Source of the DNA: an uncultured Anaerolineae bacterium
Lineage (GTDB): Bacteria > Chloroflexota > Anaerolineae > Anaerolineales > Villigracilaceae
NCBI GenBank assembly: GCA_903838415.1
Contig: CAILYI010000149.1
Location: 1-57,707 of the forward strand
Length of the DNA: 57,707 nt
Direction: 5' to 3'
In this document: positions 16,681-25,630 of the stretch, piece after piece
How the letters are laid out: each line of letters starts with the position of its first letter
Position numbering within the stretch: position 1 is the stretch's first letter
Notes under the pieces: model-generated
What the model saw: the letters and a program-made list of their open reading frames with translations, nothing else
What the model was told of the DNA's origin: nothing
Database searches by the model: none
Program-made: the position numbers and the translations under genes

Positions 16681-17865
16681 ATGACCCAACAATCGGCCCA
16701 CTCCGTAATCCCGGCTTCAGAATATCCGCAGCGCTGGCAAAGAGTCCAGGCTGCGATGGCTGAATATGAGCTTGATTTTTTGGTGGCCTACGCCGATGAC
16801 CGAGCCACTTTCGGCCCGGCGCATGCCCGCTGGCTGGCAAACTTCCCGGTTCATTTTGAACCTGTCTGCATTCTCCTATCCAGGCACGGCGATCCGGTCA
16901 TGCTGGTTGGGCCGGAAAGCGACCAGTATGCGCTGCTGGTTGGGCAGATCACCGATGTGAGAGTATTGCGGGAATTTACCCATCCAAACGAGGATTACCC
17001 TTTTTCCAGGATACAGAGTCTGAAGGAAGTCATGGCTGAAATGGGGCACAACACCCAATCCGTGGGACGCGTTGGGCTGGCCGGACGCGGCCTGATTGGC
17101 AGCGACGTGATGGCCGCATGGCAGGCCGCCCTGCCGAACCTGGTCTGGGTGGATATGGAAGACAGCTTGTGCGACATCAGGTCTCAAAAATCCCCCGCCG
17201 AAATCGAAGTCATTCGCCATGCTTACAAGATCGCCGAGGCAGGTTTTCAAGCCGCGGTCGATACGATCCGTCCTGGCGTGACAGAGCGCCAGGTGGCCGC
17301 CGAAATTGAAGCAGCCATGCGCCGCGCTGGTTCTGAAGGCACCGGGATTGACACGATTGTTGCGTCTGGTCCCAATACCCGTCCGATTCTGGCCCGCTCC
17401 ACTTTTCGGCCGATCGCGGCCAATGATATCGTGTTGCTGACGATCGCCCCGCGTTATGAAGGCTATCACGCCGCCATTGGCCGGGTCGTCATGGTGGGAA
17501 ACCCGGATCCGGAGATCAAACGTGCCCTGGATGTAGCGATTCAAGCCCAGCAGGAGTGTTACCGTGCGCTACGCCCCGGCATTGAAGGCCGCCAAGTGGA
17601 AGCGATCGGCAGGCAAATCGTCGCTGCGGGAAACCTGGGACAATATTTTCTTTATTCGGGCGTGCACAGCCTGGGCGTGATTGAGTTTGAAGCCCCAATC
17701 TTTGGACCGAGCAGCCCGGCGGTTTTGAAAAAGGATATGATCATTTCGATTGATATCCCCATGTTCAATGCCCCCTGGGGCGGCTTGCGAATTGAAAATG
17801 GCTACCTGATCACCACGGATGGTGCGGAACCACTCCACGATACTCCCTACCAGGTTCAAAGATAG
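16681..17865 (+). CDS. M24/creatinase-family protein with degenerate metal site
   Basis: A 394-residue protein with the creatinase N-terminal domain (about 1-150) and the pita-bread fold of M24 peptidases (about 155-390). In aminopeptidase P-like members two Asp bind metal in VxxDxGxxxxGYxxDxTR; here the stretch reads VLLTIAPRYEGYHAAIGR, so both are gone, and the first Glu is Asp (SIDIPMF). The last Glu (GLRIENGY) is kept. Loss of the metal site is known for creatinase, which hydrolyses C-N bonds without metal, so a hydrolase of a small amide or guanidino compound is possible. A good AAGGA precedes the ATG. Related to the gene at 25630-27000. Confidence 0.8.
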   Translation: MTQQSAHSVIPASEYPQRWQRVQAAMAEYELDFLVAYADDRATFGPAHARWLANFPVHFEPVCILLSRHGDPVMLVGPESDQYALLVGQITDVRVLREFTHPNEDYPFSRIQSLKEVMAEMGHNTQSVGRVGLAGRGLIGSDVMAAWQAALPNLVWVDMEDSLCDIRSQKSPAEIEVIRHAYKIAEAGFQAAVDTIRPGVTERQVAAEIEAAMRRAGSEGTGIDTIVASGPNTRPILARSTFRPIAANDIVLLTIAPRYEGYHAAIGRVVMVGNPDPEIKRALDVAIQAQQECYRALRPGIEGRQVEAIGRQIVAAGNLGQYFLYSGVHSLGVIEFEAPIFGPSSPAVLKKDMIISIDIPMFNAPWGGLRIENGYLITTDGAEPLHDTPYQVQR

Positions 17866-17959
17866 TCATGCTCAGAGGCTGTGCCCATAAACACATGCCG
17901 AGATCGGAAGGTTGACTGCCCGGCAACCTGCCGCCCCTTACAGAGAATCAACACATACT

Positions 17960-19072
17960 TCAAAGATCATTCTGTCCCCATACCCGCCGGGCAGCCTGCA
18001 GATAAAACAGGTAATTCTGGTAAGGCACGTACGGTGGCACCAGGTGATCACAGTGCGGGATAAAACCGCCTTCATGCACCAGCGGGGCCAATCGCTGCAC
18101 TTCAGCCTCGATAGCTTGCGGTGTTGACATCAGGATATTCTTATCAAAGCCGCCGATGATGCGCATTTCCTTGCCAAAGTGCTTGCGGTAGGCCAGCGGA
18201 TCGCCGTGCCAGGTGCCCACCTCGAATGGGAACATGGTGTTGATGCCGACATCCATCCAGAGCGGGGCCAATTTTTCGATGTTCCCATCACAGTCCAGGA
18301 AAACAAAATCAACACCGTGGCTGTGCAGCAGATCGGTGATGCGCCGGTAGTGCGGCATCAAATATTGGCGGAAATGCTTTGGGCTGAGCAGCGGCCCGGC
18401 GTTGTAGCACATATCCTCCCACATGGCGCAGGCATCGAATATACCGCCTGTGCCCAGGACACGTTCCAACGTGCCGATCGAGCAATCCGCCAGCGTTTCA
18501 ACCATTTCGCTAAACCAGGCCGGATCATCGTAGATCACCAACGACAGCGCTTCCAGCCCCATCCAGTTGCGCAGGTAACCATACAGCCCGCCTCCGCGCA
18601 CCACCACCAGATTCGGCCGCTGCGGGTCGCGCCAGTTATCGACGCGCACATCCCAGTCCGCAGGGTAGCGCCCCGGATCGCTCGGATCCAGGCGCGGTTT
18701 GTAATATTTGCGCCAGCTTGCGCGGTCTGTTAGCAAGTGACGGACCGGATGCGGGATGGAGCTCATGAACTTGCGCCGCAGCACCTGCACGCCGTCATCC
18801 TGCTGGATGACTTCATGATCGCCGCGGTCTTCCAGCACTTGCAGCGGGAATTTTGGGTACCACTTTACATCCACGCCGGTGGTGTCGTACAGATCATCCA
18901 CGTTGTAATCCATCCCCAAGTAGGCATGGATGTTGGTTTTGTCAATTTCGATCGGCAGGCCTTGTTCATGCCAGGCCGGGATGGTTTCGTCCCAAAAGCC
19001 ATAATCAGCCATCGGGCAGCGGTCAACCGGCTGATAATGCATGGTGGCGTTGAAGCGCTCGCGCTCATTCAT
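17960..19072 (-). CDS. URO-D superfamily protein, paralog 2 (possible methyltransferase)
   Basis: A 370-residue member of the uroporphyrinogen decarboxylase superfamily, which includes corrinoid-dependent methyltransferases such as MtaA and CmuA. It is clearly a paralog of the gene just upstream (for example KFMSSIPHPVRHLLTDR and GGGLYGYLRNWMG occur in both with few changes). FLDCDGN and PHCDHLVPP near residues 255 and 340 give two cysteines that could bind zinc as in MtaA. The arginine cluster needed for porphyrin decarboxylation is not obvious, so heme synthesis is unlikely. Its ATG overlaps the stop of the upstream copy by eight bases, so translation is coupled. Last gene of the leftward ABC-transporter operon. 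Confidence 0.82.
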   Translation of the reverse strand: MNERERFNATMHYQPVDRCPMADYGFWDETIPAWHEQGLPIEIDKTNIHAYLGMDYNVDDLYDTTGVDVKWYPKFPLQVLEDRGDHEVIQQDDGVQVLRRKFMSSIPHPVRHLLTDRASWRKYYKPRLDPSDPGRYPADWDVRVDNWRDPQRPNLVVVRGGGLYGYLRNWMGLEALSLVIYDDPAWFSEMVETLADCSIGTLERVLGTGGIFDACAMWEDMCYNAGPLLSPKHFRQYLMPHYRRITDLLHSHGVDFVFLDCDGNIEKLAPLWMDVGINTMFPFEVGTWHGDPLAYRKHFGKEMRIIGGFDKNILMSTPQAIEAEVQRLAPLVHEGGFIPHCDHLVPPYVPYQNYLFYLQAARRVWGQNDL

Positions 19073-20216
19073 CGCGGTAGTCCGCCAGCGCCGGGGCAGG
19101 TGTCTGGTCGATCCCACAGCCCCACACTTCCCGCGCCTGTTGAAGGTAGTAGAGATAGTTTTTGTAAGGTACGTCCGGTGGAACGAGGTGATCGCAGTGC
19201 GGAATAAAGCCGCCCTGTTCCACCAGCGGCGCCAGCCGCTGCACTTCCGCCGCGATGGCCGCCTTGGATGAACGCAGGATATTCTTGTCAAACCCGCCAA
19301 TGATGCGCATGTCCTTGCCGAAGCGTTTGCGATAATCATACGGGTCAGTCTTCCAGGTGCCGATCTCGAACGGGAACATCACATTGATACCCACGTCCAG
19401 CCAGAGCGGGGCCAACTTTTCGATTTTTCCATCACAGTCCAGCGAAACAATATTCACACCGTGCTTGTGAAGCACATCGGTGATGCGTCGGTAGCGCGGC
19501 ATCAGGTACTTGCGGAAGTGCGCAGGGCTGATCAGCGGCCCGGCGTTATAGCACATATCTTCCCACATGTGACAGCCGTCAAAGATGCCGCCGGTGCTCA
19601 GGACATGTTCCAGCATGCCGACGAATAGATCCGCCAGCGTATCCACCATCTCTTCGAACCAGGCCGGATCATCGTACAACACCAGCGACAGGTTTTCCAT
19701 ACCCATCCAATCGCGCAGGTAGCCGTATAGCCCGCCGCCGCGCAGGAAGACAATATTGGGTCGCAGTGGATCGCGCCAGTTGGGAATCCGCGCATCCCAA
19801 TCTGGCGGGTAGCGCCCGGTCGTGGCGGGATCCAAGCGCGGCTTGTAGTGTTTTCGCCAGCTTTCACGGTCGGTCAGCAGGTGCCGCATCGGATGCGGGA
19901 TGGAGCTCATGAATTTCCGTCGCAGCACCTGGACGCCATCAGGCTGCTGCACAACTTCGTGTTCGCCGCGATCTTCAATCACCAGTTCTTCAAAGAGAGG
20001 GTCCAGCTTGTTGATGATGCCGGTCGTCTCGTCGATGCCGGTCATGCTGAAGTCCATCCCCAAGTAATCGCGCAGATTATCCATCCCAATTTCGTGCGGC
20101 AGGCCCTGTTCATGCCAGAACACCGGTGTTTCGTCCCAAAAGCCGAAATCGGTGCTCGGGCAGCGATCCACTGGGCGGTAGTTCATGATGGCATTAAAGC
20201 GCTGGCGATGATTCAT
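19065..20216 (-). CDS. URO-D superfamily protein, paralog 1 (possible methyltransferase)
   Basis: A 383-residue URO-D-fold protein with the same motifs as its downstream copy (SLDCDGK and PHCDHLVPP) plus a C-terminal tail of about 20 residues (GIDQTPAPALADYRDE end). The start at 20216 was preferred because the homology with the copy begins there (NHRQRFNAIMNY against NERERFNATMHY). It lies 13 bases after the ABC ATPase gene. The pair suggests a heterodimer or two substrates, likely a methylated compound brought in by the transporter; this is inference. Confidence 0.82.
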   Translation of the reverse strand: MNHRQRFNAIMNYRPVDRCPSTDFGFWDETPVFWHEQGLPHEIGMDNLRDYLGMDFSMTGIDETTGIINKLDPLFEELVIEDRGEHEVVQQPDGVQVLRRKFMSSIPHPMRHLLTDRESWRKHYKPRLDPATTGRYPPDWDARIPNWRDPLRPNIVFLRGGGLYGYLRDWMGMENLSLVLYDDPAWFEEMVDTLADLFVGMLEHVLSTGGIFDGCHMWEDMCYNAGPLISPAHFRKYLMPRYRRITDVLHKHGVNIVSLDCDGKIEKLAPLWLDVGINVMFPFEIGTWKTDPYDYRKRFGKDMRIIGGFDKNILRSSKAAIAAEVQRLAPLVEQGGFIPHCDHLVPPDVPYKNYLYYLQQAREVWGCGIDQTPAPALADYRDE

Positions 20217-20229
20217 CCGGTTGTCCAGG

Positions 20230-21012
20230 CTATTTCTCCAGGATCTGCGAAAGGAACAGCTTGGTGCGGTCACTCTGTGGATTGTTGAAGATCTGCTGCG
20301 GAGTTCCTTCTTCCACGATCTGGCCCTGGTCGAAAAAGATCATGCGGTTTGCGACGGCGCGGGCAAAGCCCATTTCATGCGTCACCACCACCATCGTCAT
20401 GCCAGACTTGGCCAGTTCGATCATCACATCCAGCACTTCTTTGATCATTTCAGGGTCGAGGGCCGAGGTTGGCTCATCAAAAAGCATGATCTTGGGCTGC
20501 ATCGCCAGCGCACGCGCAATCGCCACTCTCTGCTGCTGTCCACCGGAAAGCTGCCCGGGGAATTTATTGGCCTGTTCGGGGATGCCCACGCGTTTGAGCA
20601 GCAGCATGGCGGCTTCTTCAGCCTGCTTCTTATTCACCTTGCGGACCCAAATCGGCGCCAGGGAAACGTTGTCCAACACGGTCAGGTGCGGGAACAGGTT
20701 GAAGGATTGAAAAACCATGCCCGTTTCGGTGCGAACATGCTCGACGTTGCGCACATTATGCGTAAGCTCAATCCCATCCACGATGATCTGCCCGCGCTGG
20801 TGCTCTTCCAGCCGGTTGAGCGTGCGGATAAAAGTCGACTTGCCAGAACCGGATGGGCCAAAGATGACGATCACTTCGCCCTTTTGGATTTCCATGTTTA
20901 TGCCGCGCAGTGCGTGAAACTGCCCATACCATTTGTGCACGTCCCGACATACGATGATCGCTTGCTGATCCCTGGTAGATTCGGGATGTGATTGAGATAT
21001 TTGAGATTCCAT
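20230..21012 (-). CDS. Polar amino-acid ABC transporter ATPase (AapP/GlnQ type)
   Basis: A 260-residue ATPase. Walker [10 protein letters not shown] (about 52-60), signature LSGGQQQR (about 157-164) and Walker [13 protein letters not shown] (about 177-188) are all intact. The start at 21012 has AGGAG just upstream. It energises the two permeases encoded upstream. Confidence 0.95.
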   Translation of the reverse strand: MESQISQSHPESTRDQQAIIVCRDVHKWYGQFHALRGINMEIQKGEVIVIFGPSGSGKSTFIRTLNRLEEHQRGQIIVDGIELTHNVRNVEHVRTETGMVFQSFNLFPHLTVLDNVSLAPIWVRKVNKKQAEEAAMLLLKRVGIPEQANKFPGQLSGGQQQRVAIARALAMQPKIMLFDEPTSALDPEMIKEVLDVMIELAKSGMTMVVVTHEMGFARAVANRMIFFDQGQIVEEGTPQQIFNNPQSDRTKLFLSQILEK

Positions 21013-21056
21013 GATGTTTTCTCCTCGTGCAGGAACCGAGACTATCGCCTCGTGCC

Positions 21057-22259
21057 CTAACGCTGCGTAGCTTCGACCCCTGCGCGTGTTTCGATCGTCT
21101 GGCCGATGTAAGACATGATGTAGCTGATCAGCCAATAAACGAAAGCCAGGAAGGTATAGACTTCAATATGCCGGCCCAGGAAAGCCGATTGCGACAGGGT
21201 TATCCTGGCGATATTCATCAAGTCATACAGGCCTACGATCATCACAAGCGATGTATCGCGGAAGCCGCCGATTGCGGATGCGGTCAGGATCGGGATAATG
21301 TTTCGCAAGGCTTGCGGTAGGATGATCAGGCGCAGGCTGAGCAATGAGCCCAATCCCAGCGCGGCTGCCGCTTCATGCTGGCCCTTTGAAATGGCCTGCA
21401 AGCCGCCGCGCACATTTTCCGCCATGTAAGCCGCGCTGAACAGGGTGAAGGCGGTCATGGCGCGCATCAGCGGATCAATCTCGAGATTATCCGGCAGAAA
21501 CAACGGCAGCATGGTCTGGGACATAAAGAAAACGGTGATCAGCGGGACTGCGCGGATCAATTCAATATAAACCACGCAAAAAGCGCTGATTAGGGGGTAG
21601 CGCGACATGCGCCCGATCGCCAGTGCCACACCGAGCGGAAAGGACACCAACAGCCCGACAAAAGCAAGCAGCGCGGTCAGCATCAGACCACCCCAGATGC
21701 TGGTGGGAACCTGTGGGATGATGCCGTTATCTCCTGTCCAGCCGCGCACCAGCATGAGCACAACCGGCAGGTATAACAGCCAGGCAATGGTCACAAACCG
21801 TCCCAGCTTTTTGGGGAAGGCCTTGGCTAATCCAAACCCGGCCGCGGTGATGATCCCCACGACCAGCATCAAGATACGATTGCCAGCATCCGTTGGGAGC
21901 AGCGCCAGCAGGAATGGCCCACCCAGGGTCACCAGGGTTGCCATCGGTTTCTGGCGGATCCACAGACCCCACGATAGCCCGGCCAGCGCGCCGAGTATGC
22001 CGACACAAATCCAGATGCGCCATAATTGAATGACCGGGTACTGTCCAACCATCAGGAGCTGCATGTTGGCAATGATCACCTGCCACTGGGCCTCAGTAAG
22101 AGTCCAGATCAGGACAACCCTTACAATCACAAAGATAAAATATATACCGGCCAGGGTTACGATGCTGCTCAGCCAGTCCTGGAATAGGTTTTTGCGCAGC
22201 CAGTTCAAAATGGAGTAACGTTCGATCGGAGGCGGGAGAATTTCGTTGGATGTACTCAT
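21057..22259 (-). CDS. Amino-acid ABC transporter permease (AapM type)
   Basis: A 400-residue membrane protein with several N-terminal segments and a C-terminal permease core. The EAA loop, with [24 protein letters not shown] near 303-324, contacts the ATPase. The long form resembles AapM of the general L-amino-acid transporter. It starts one base after the stop of the partner permease. Confidence 0.93.
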   Translation of the reverse strand: MSTSNEILPPPIERYSILNWLRKNLFQDWLSSIVTLAGIYFIFVIVRVVLIWTLTEAQWQVIIANMQLLMVGQYPVIQLWRIWICVGILGALAGLSWGLWIRQKPMATLVTLGGPFLLALLPTDAGNRILMLVVGIITAAGFGLAKAFPKKLGRFVTIAWLLYLPVVLMLVRGWTGDNGIIPQVPTSIWGGLMLTALLAFVGLLVSFPLGVALAIGRMSRYPLISAFCVVYIELIRAVPLITVFFMSQTMLPLFLPDNLEIDPLMRAMTAFTLFSAAYMAENVRGGLQAISKGQHEAAAALGLGSLLSLRLIILPQALRNIIPILTASAIGGFRDTSLVMIVGLYDLMNIARITLSQSAFLGRHIEVYTFLAFVYWLISYIMSYIGQTIETRAGVEATQR

Positions 22260-22260
22260 A

Positions 22261-23457
22261 TCAGCGCTCCACAATCCGAACCCGATTGTTATACCAGTTC
22301 ATAAAAAAGGAAGTCAGCAAACTGAGCGTGGCATAAATCCCCATCATAATTGCCATGATTTCGACCGCGCGTCCAGTCTGGCTGGTGATTGTTTTGGAGA
22401 CGGCGACCAGTTCCGGGAAAGCAATCGCAGATGCCAGCGATGAATTCTTGGTCAGGCTCAGATAATTGCTGGTCATGGGCGGAACGATCACGCGCATGGC
22501 CTGCGGAAATATCACCAGCCGCATGGTCTGATAGCCAGAAAGCCCCAAAGCATGCGCTGCTTCGATCTGGCCTTTTGAAACTGACTGCAAACCCGCCCGC
22601 ACCGTATCCGCCGTGAAGGGCGAACTTCCCAGGACAAGCCCGATGACAATGCCCATCAATTCGGGAGGTAAAGCCAACCCGCCAGTATAGTTTAATCCTG
22701 TCCGGACGGGGTGATCAACCGTGAAAGGCGCCGTGGGTAGGACAAGCCAGGCAACAATTCCCAGGATGAGCAGCATGCCAAGGCCGATCAGGGTGCCGAT
22801 GAAGTTATCGAGCCGGAAGCGTTTGGCAATCAGCCAAGCACCAAAAATCGCAGCAACCAGGCAAACCAGAACGATAATCTGGTAGCTGCCAGTTGAGATG
22901 GTGGGGAGCAGGCTCGGAATGTTCAAACCGCGATTGCTCAAGTAGGTTGGGCCGGGTAGAACAATTGGCTGTTTGACATCGGGCAAGTTGAAGACGTAGA
23001 CGGTATACGTGAAAACGATCACCAGTAGCAGGGGGATGTTGCGGAAAATTTCAATATAAAGCCAGGCGATCCGGTTGGCCAGCAAGTTGCTGGAGACGCG
23101 CATGATCCCCACAACCACACCCAGAACCGTCGACAGAATTATCGAAATAACGGAAACCAGGATGGTGTTGATGATGCCAACTTCGATGGTGGTCCAGTTG
23201 CTGCTGGCGCGGGTCTGATTGATCAATGCGAAACCAACATCAAAACCGGTCGTAAGGCGCAGAAAATTGAACCCCAACACCATGCCTTGCTTTGCCAGTG
23301 CGCGCGCCATATTCTGGTAGAGCAAATAACTAATCACCAAAACGACCGCGGCAAAAATGATTTGGGCGAGTACTTGCAGGAAGCGCTCGTCCAGAAGCCA
23401 GGCTGAAATACTCTGGTGTCCCTTTTTGGAACCACTCGGTTCAGCTAAATCTTTCAT
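22261..23457 (-). CDS. Amino-acid ABC transporter permease (AapQ type)
   Basis: A 398-residue membrane permease with an extended N-terminal region like AapQ and an EAA loop (EAAHALGLSGYQTMRLVIFPQAMR) near 294-317. Pairs with the 400-residue permease downstream to form the heterodimeric channel. Separated from the binding-protein gene by a stable hairpin. Confidence 0.93.
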   Translation of the reverse strand: MKDLAEPSGSKKGHQSISAWLLDERFLQVLAQIIFAAVVLVISYLLYQNMARALAKQGMVLGFNFLRLTTGFDVGFALINQTRASSNWTTIEVGIINTILVSVISIILSTVLGVVVGIMRVSSNLLANRIAWLYIEIFRNIPLLLVIVFTYTVYVFNLPDVKQPIVLPGPTYLSNRGLNIPSLLPTISTGSYQIIVLVCLVAAIFGAWLIAKRFRLDNFIGTLIGLGMLLILGIVAWLVLPTAPFTVDHPVRTGLNYTGGLALPPELMGIVIGLVLGSSPFTADTVRAGLQSVSKGQIEAAHALGLSGYQTMRLVIFPQAMRVIVPPMTSNYLSLTKNSSLASAIAFPELVAVSKTITSQTGRAVEIMAIMMGIYATLSLLTSFFMNWYNNRVRIVER

Positions 23458-23487
23458 ATTAGCATCCTGTGATGGCCAGTATTGCAG

Positions 23488-23528
23488 AATCTGGCAGGCA
23501 AGCCAGGGTAGGCCCGCCTGCCAGGATT
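23488..23528. repeat. Hairpin between binding-protein and permease genes
   Basis: AATCTGGCAGGC (23488-23499) pairs with GCCTGCCAGGATT (23516-23528) with one bulged base. No T tract follows on the transcribed (minus) strand. Such hairpins commonly protect the upstream transcript and give more binding protein than permease; that role is inferred. Confidence 0.6.
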
Positions 23529-23544
23529 GGATTTTGGTGATGAC

Positions 23545-24636
23545 TTAACGGTAAGGCATGGCGTACAACAGGCCGCCCTTGGTCCACAGGTTGTTGATAC
23601 CGCGCGGGATGGCGGTCTTGGTGGTCGGGCCGAGGTTGCGGTTCCAGATTTCATCGAAGTTGCCAACGGATTTGACCATGTTGTAAATCCATTCGTTCTT
23701 CAAGCCGAGCTTGGCGCCCATTTCGCCTTCCAGGCCGAGCAGACGGCGAATTTCGGCATCTGCATCCGGAGCCGCGGCTTTGGCTTTGACATCATCAATA
23801 TTTGCCATGGTGATGTTCTTCTCATCGGCAGTCCACAGAGCATACTCCACCCAGCGGACAATATCGAACCACTGGTCATCGCCCTGGCGCACAACTGGGG
23901 CAAGAGGTTCCTTGGAGAGTGTTACATCCAGGATCAGATAATCGTCGGGGTTCTTGCCCATGCTGCGCTGGGCGATCAGACCAGACTTGTCATTGGACAT
24001 GGCATCGCAGCGGCCTTGATCAAAGGTGGAGAACACATCGTCCGGGTTATCGAACAGGCTGGCGGTGTATTTCAGGTTCTTGGCAGCCATTGCATCGGCA
24101 AGGTTCAACTCGGTGGTGGCGCCGCGGCCCATGCAGATGGATGCGCCGTTAAGGTCTTCAAGTTTCGTGAAGCCGCTGGCTTTTTTAACCATGATGCCCT
24201 GCCCGTCATAGAAGTAGGGCGGAGCGAAATTCAGGCCCAGGTCAGTGTCGCGGGTGAAAGTCCAGGTGGTGGAGCGAATCAGCACATCGATATCGCCGGT
24301 CTGCAGCATGGTGAAGCGTGTGTCACCGGTGGTCGGCACGTATTCAACAGCCTTCGGATCACCCAACACAGCCGCGGCAACTGCTCGGCACATGTCGATA
24401 TCGAGACCGCTGGCAGCACCTGCAGAATCAATCACAGAAAAACCGGGGTTGGAGGGGTTGATGCCGCACTTGAGCTTACCGCGCGCCAGAACACCTTTCA
24501 AAATGTCACCAAAACCGGTGGCCTTGGAACCACTCGCTGCAGGGGCTGTTGTTGCAGCGGCGGCAGGGGCTGCTGCCGGAGCACAGGCTGACAGAAAAAC
24601 TGCCAGGATAACAAGAACGAACAAAATCTTGCGCAT
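23545..24636 (-). CDS. Amino-acid ABC transporter substrate-binding lipoprotein (AapJ type)
   Basis: A 363-residue periplasmic-type binding protein anchored by lipid. The signal peptide ends in a lipobox FLSAC (Cys at about 18), followed by an Ala/Pro/Thr linker. The start at 24636 has GGAGAG upstream. The mature part matches the general L-amino-acid binding protein: CGINPSNPGFSVID near 55-68, then DMCRAVAAAVLGD. The ligand is an amino acid or related compound; which one is not decided by the sequence. Confidence 0.94.
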   Translation of the reverse strand: MRKILFVLVILAVFLSACAPAAAPAAAATTAPAASGSKATGFGDILKGVLARGKLKCGINPSNPGFSVIDSAGAASGLDIDMCRAVAAAVLGDPKAVEYVPTTGDTRFTMLQTGDIDVLIRSTTWTFTRDTDLGLNFAPPYFYDGQGIMVKKASGFTKLEDLNGASICMGRGATTELNLADAMAAKNLKYTASLFDNPDDVFSTFDQGRCDAMSNDKSGLIAQRSMGKNPDDYLILDVTLSKEPLAPVVRQGDDQWFDIVRWVEYALWTADEKNITMANIDDVKAKAAAPDADAEIRRLLGLEGEMGAKLGLKNEWIYNMVKSVGNFDEIWNRNLGPTTKTAIPRGINNLWTKGGLLYAMPYR

Positions 24637-24751
24637 TTTCTCTCCTTCATATTTCTGAATAGTATGGTTGGGAAACGGTAAATTTGGTTCGCAACAGGTT
24701 GTGCAATGGTTGTAAATGTTTGAGAACGCACCTCCTTGTTTGTAATTTGTC

Positions 24752-25630
24752 CTAATCCTTGATCCACAGTCCATGAGTGCCTGAGATGCAGGCGTGAACC
24801 ATGTGATTGGTATTGAAAGCGCTCCCGACTTCTCCGGCCGGGTTCAGCAGGATAATGCCGCCATGGCTGGAGCCGGTTCGCCGCTCCAACAAACGCAGCA
24901 CTTCCTCAGCGGCTTGCTGCGGGTTTAGCCCGCCGCCCATCAGGTCGCAGGCGGTTTTACTGAACACTACTTTCATCAGGGCTTCGCCGCTGCCGGTGGC
25001 TGCCGCTGTGCCTAATTCATTATCAGCATACCCGCCGCAGCCGATGATTGGGCTGTCGCCGACCCGGCCGGGCATTTTTCCGGCCATGCCGCCGGTTGAG
25101 ACTGCCACGGCCAGCGTTCCGCTGGCATCCATTGCGATAGCGCCGACCGTGTCACCGGCGTGGGGGCGAAAAATGCGATCTTCCGGTCGCAGTAGGTGGG
25201 TACTGCTGCCCGCCACCAATTCTTCCATTGGACAATCGGGCACACCCATTGAGCGCGCGAATTGCTCGGCGCCAGCGCCCACGAAGATTGAGTGTGGCGT
25301 GTGTTCCATCACCAGGCGTGCCACACTGACCGGGTGGCTCACGCGTTGGATGCCAGCCACGGCGCCGTAACCCAGCTTTGCGCCTTCCATCACCATGGCG
25401 TCCATTTCAACTTCGTTGTTGGCATTCAGAAACGAGCCATGCCCGGCGTCGAAGTTGGGATCATCTTCCAGCATGCGCACAGCCGCCTCGACAGCGTTCA
25501 GCGCCGAGCCGCCTTGACTTAGCACCGCCCAGCCTGTCTGAGTGGCGCGTTCGACGCCCACGCGAAATTCTGCAACGCGGTCGTCAAAATCGTTGCCTGC
25601 GCCGCCATGCACGACAATAACCGGCTCCAC
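24752..25630 (-). CDS. Isoaspartyl peptidase/L-asparaginase (Ntn hydrolase)
   Basis: A 292-residue precursor of the plant-type asparaginase family. The protein opens with PVIVVHGGAG and the self-cleavage/nucleophile Thr lies in AGDTVGAIAMD (about 161-171), followed by STGGMAGKMPGRVGDSPIIG. The start is GTG at 25630, which overlaps the stop of the M24-like gene (TAGTG) with AAGGAG five bases ahead. It would cleave isoaspartyl dipeptides or asparagine, giving amino acids for the cell. Its place ahead of an amino-acid transporter suggests a peptide or amide-degrading operon. Confidence 0.93.
   Translation of the reverse strand: MEPVIVVHGGAGNDFDDRVAEFRVGVERATQTGWAVLSQGGSALNAVEAAVRMLEDDPNFDAGHGSFLNANNEVEMDAMVMEGAKLGYGAVAGIQRVSHPVSVARLVMEHTPHSIFVGAGAEQFARSMGVPDCPMEELVAGSSTHLLRPEDRIFRPHAGDTVGAIAMDASGTLAVAVSTGGMAGKMPGRVGDSPIIGCGGYADNELGTAAATGSGEALMKVVFSKTACDLMGGGLNPQQAAEEVLRLLERRTGSSHGGIILLNPAGEVGSAFNTNHMVHACISGTHGLWIKD

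Noticed and set aside
17909..17929. Short inverted repeat as terminator between converging genes
   Set aside because: Only six pairs, large loop, no T tract.
18179..19207. Long antisense frames over the URO-D genes
   Set aside because: They mirror the strongly coding minus strand and give no family resemblance.
19065..20216. Heme-pathway uroporphyrinogen decarboxylase
   Set aside because: The paralogs look like the methyltransferase-type branch, and no other heme genes are nearby.
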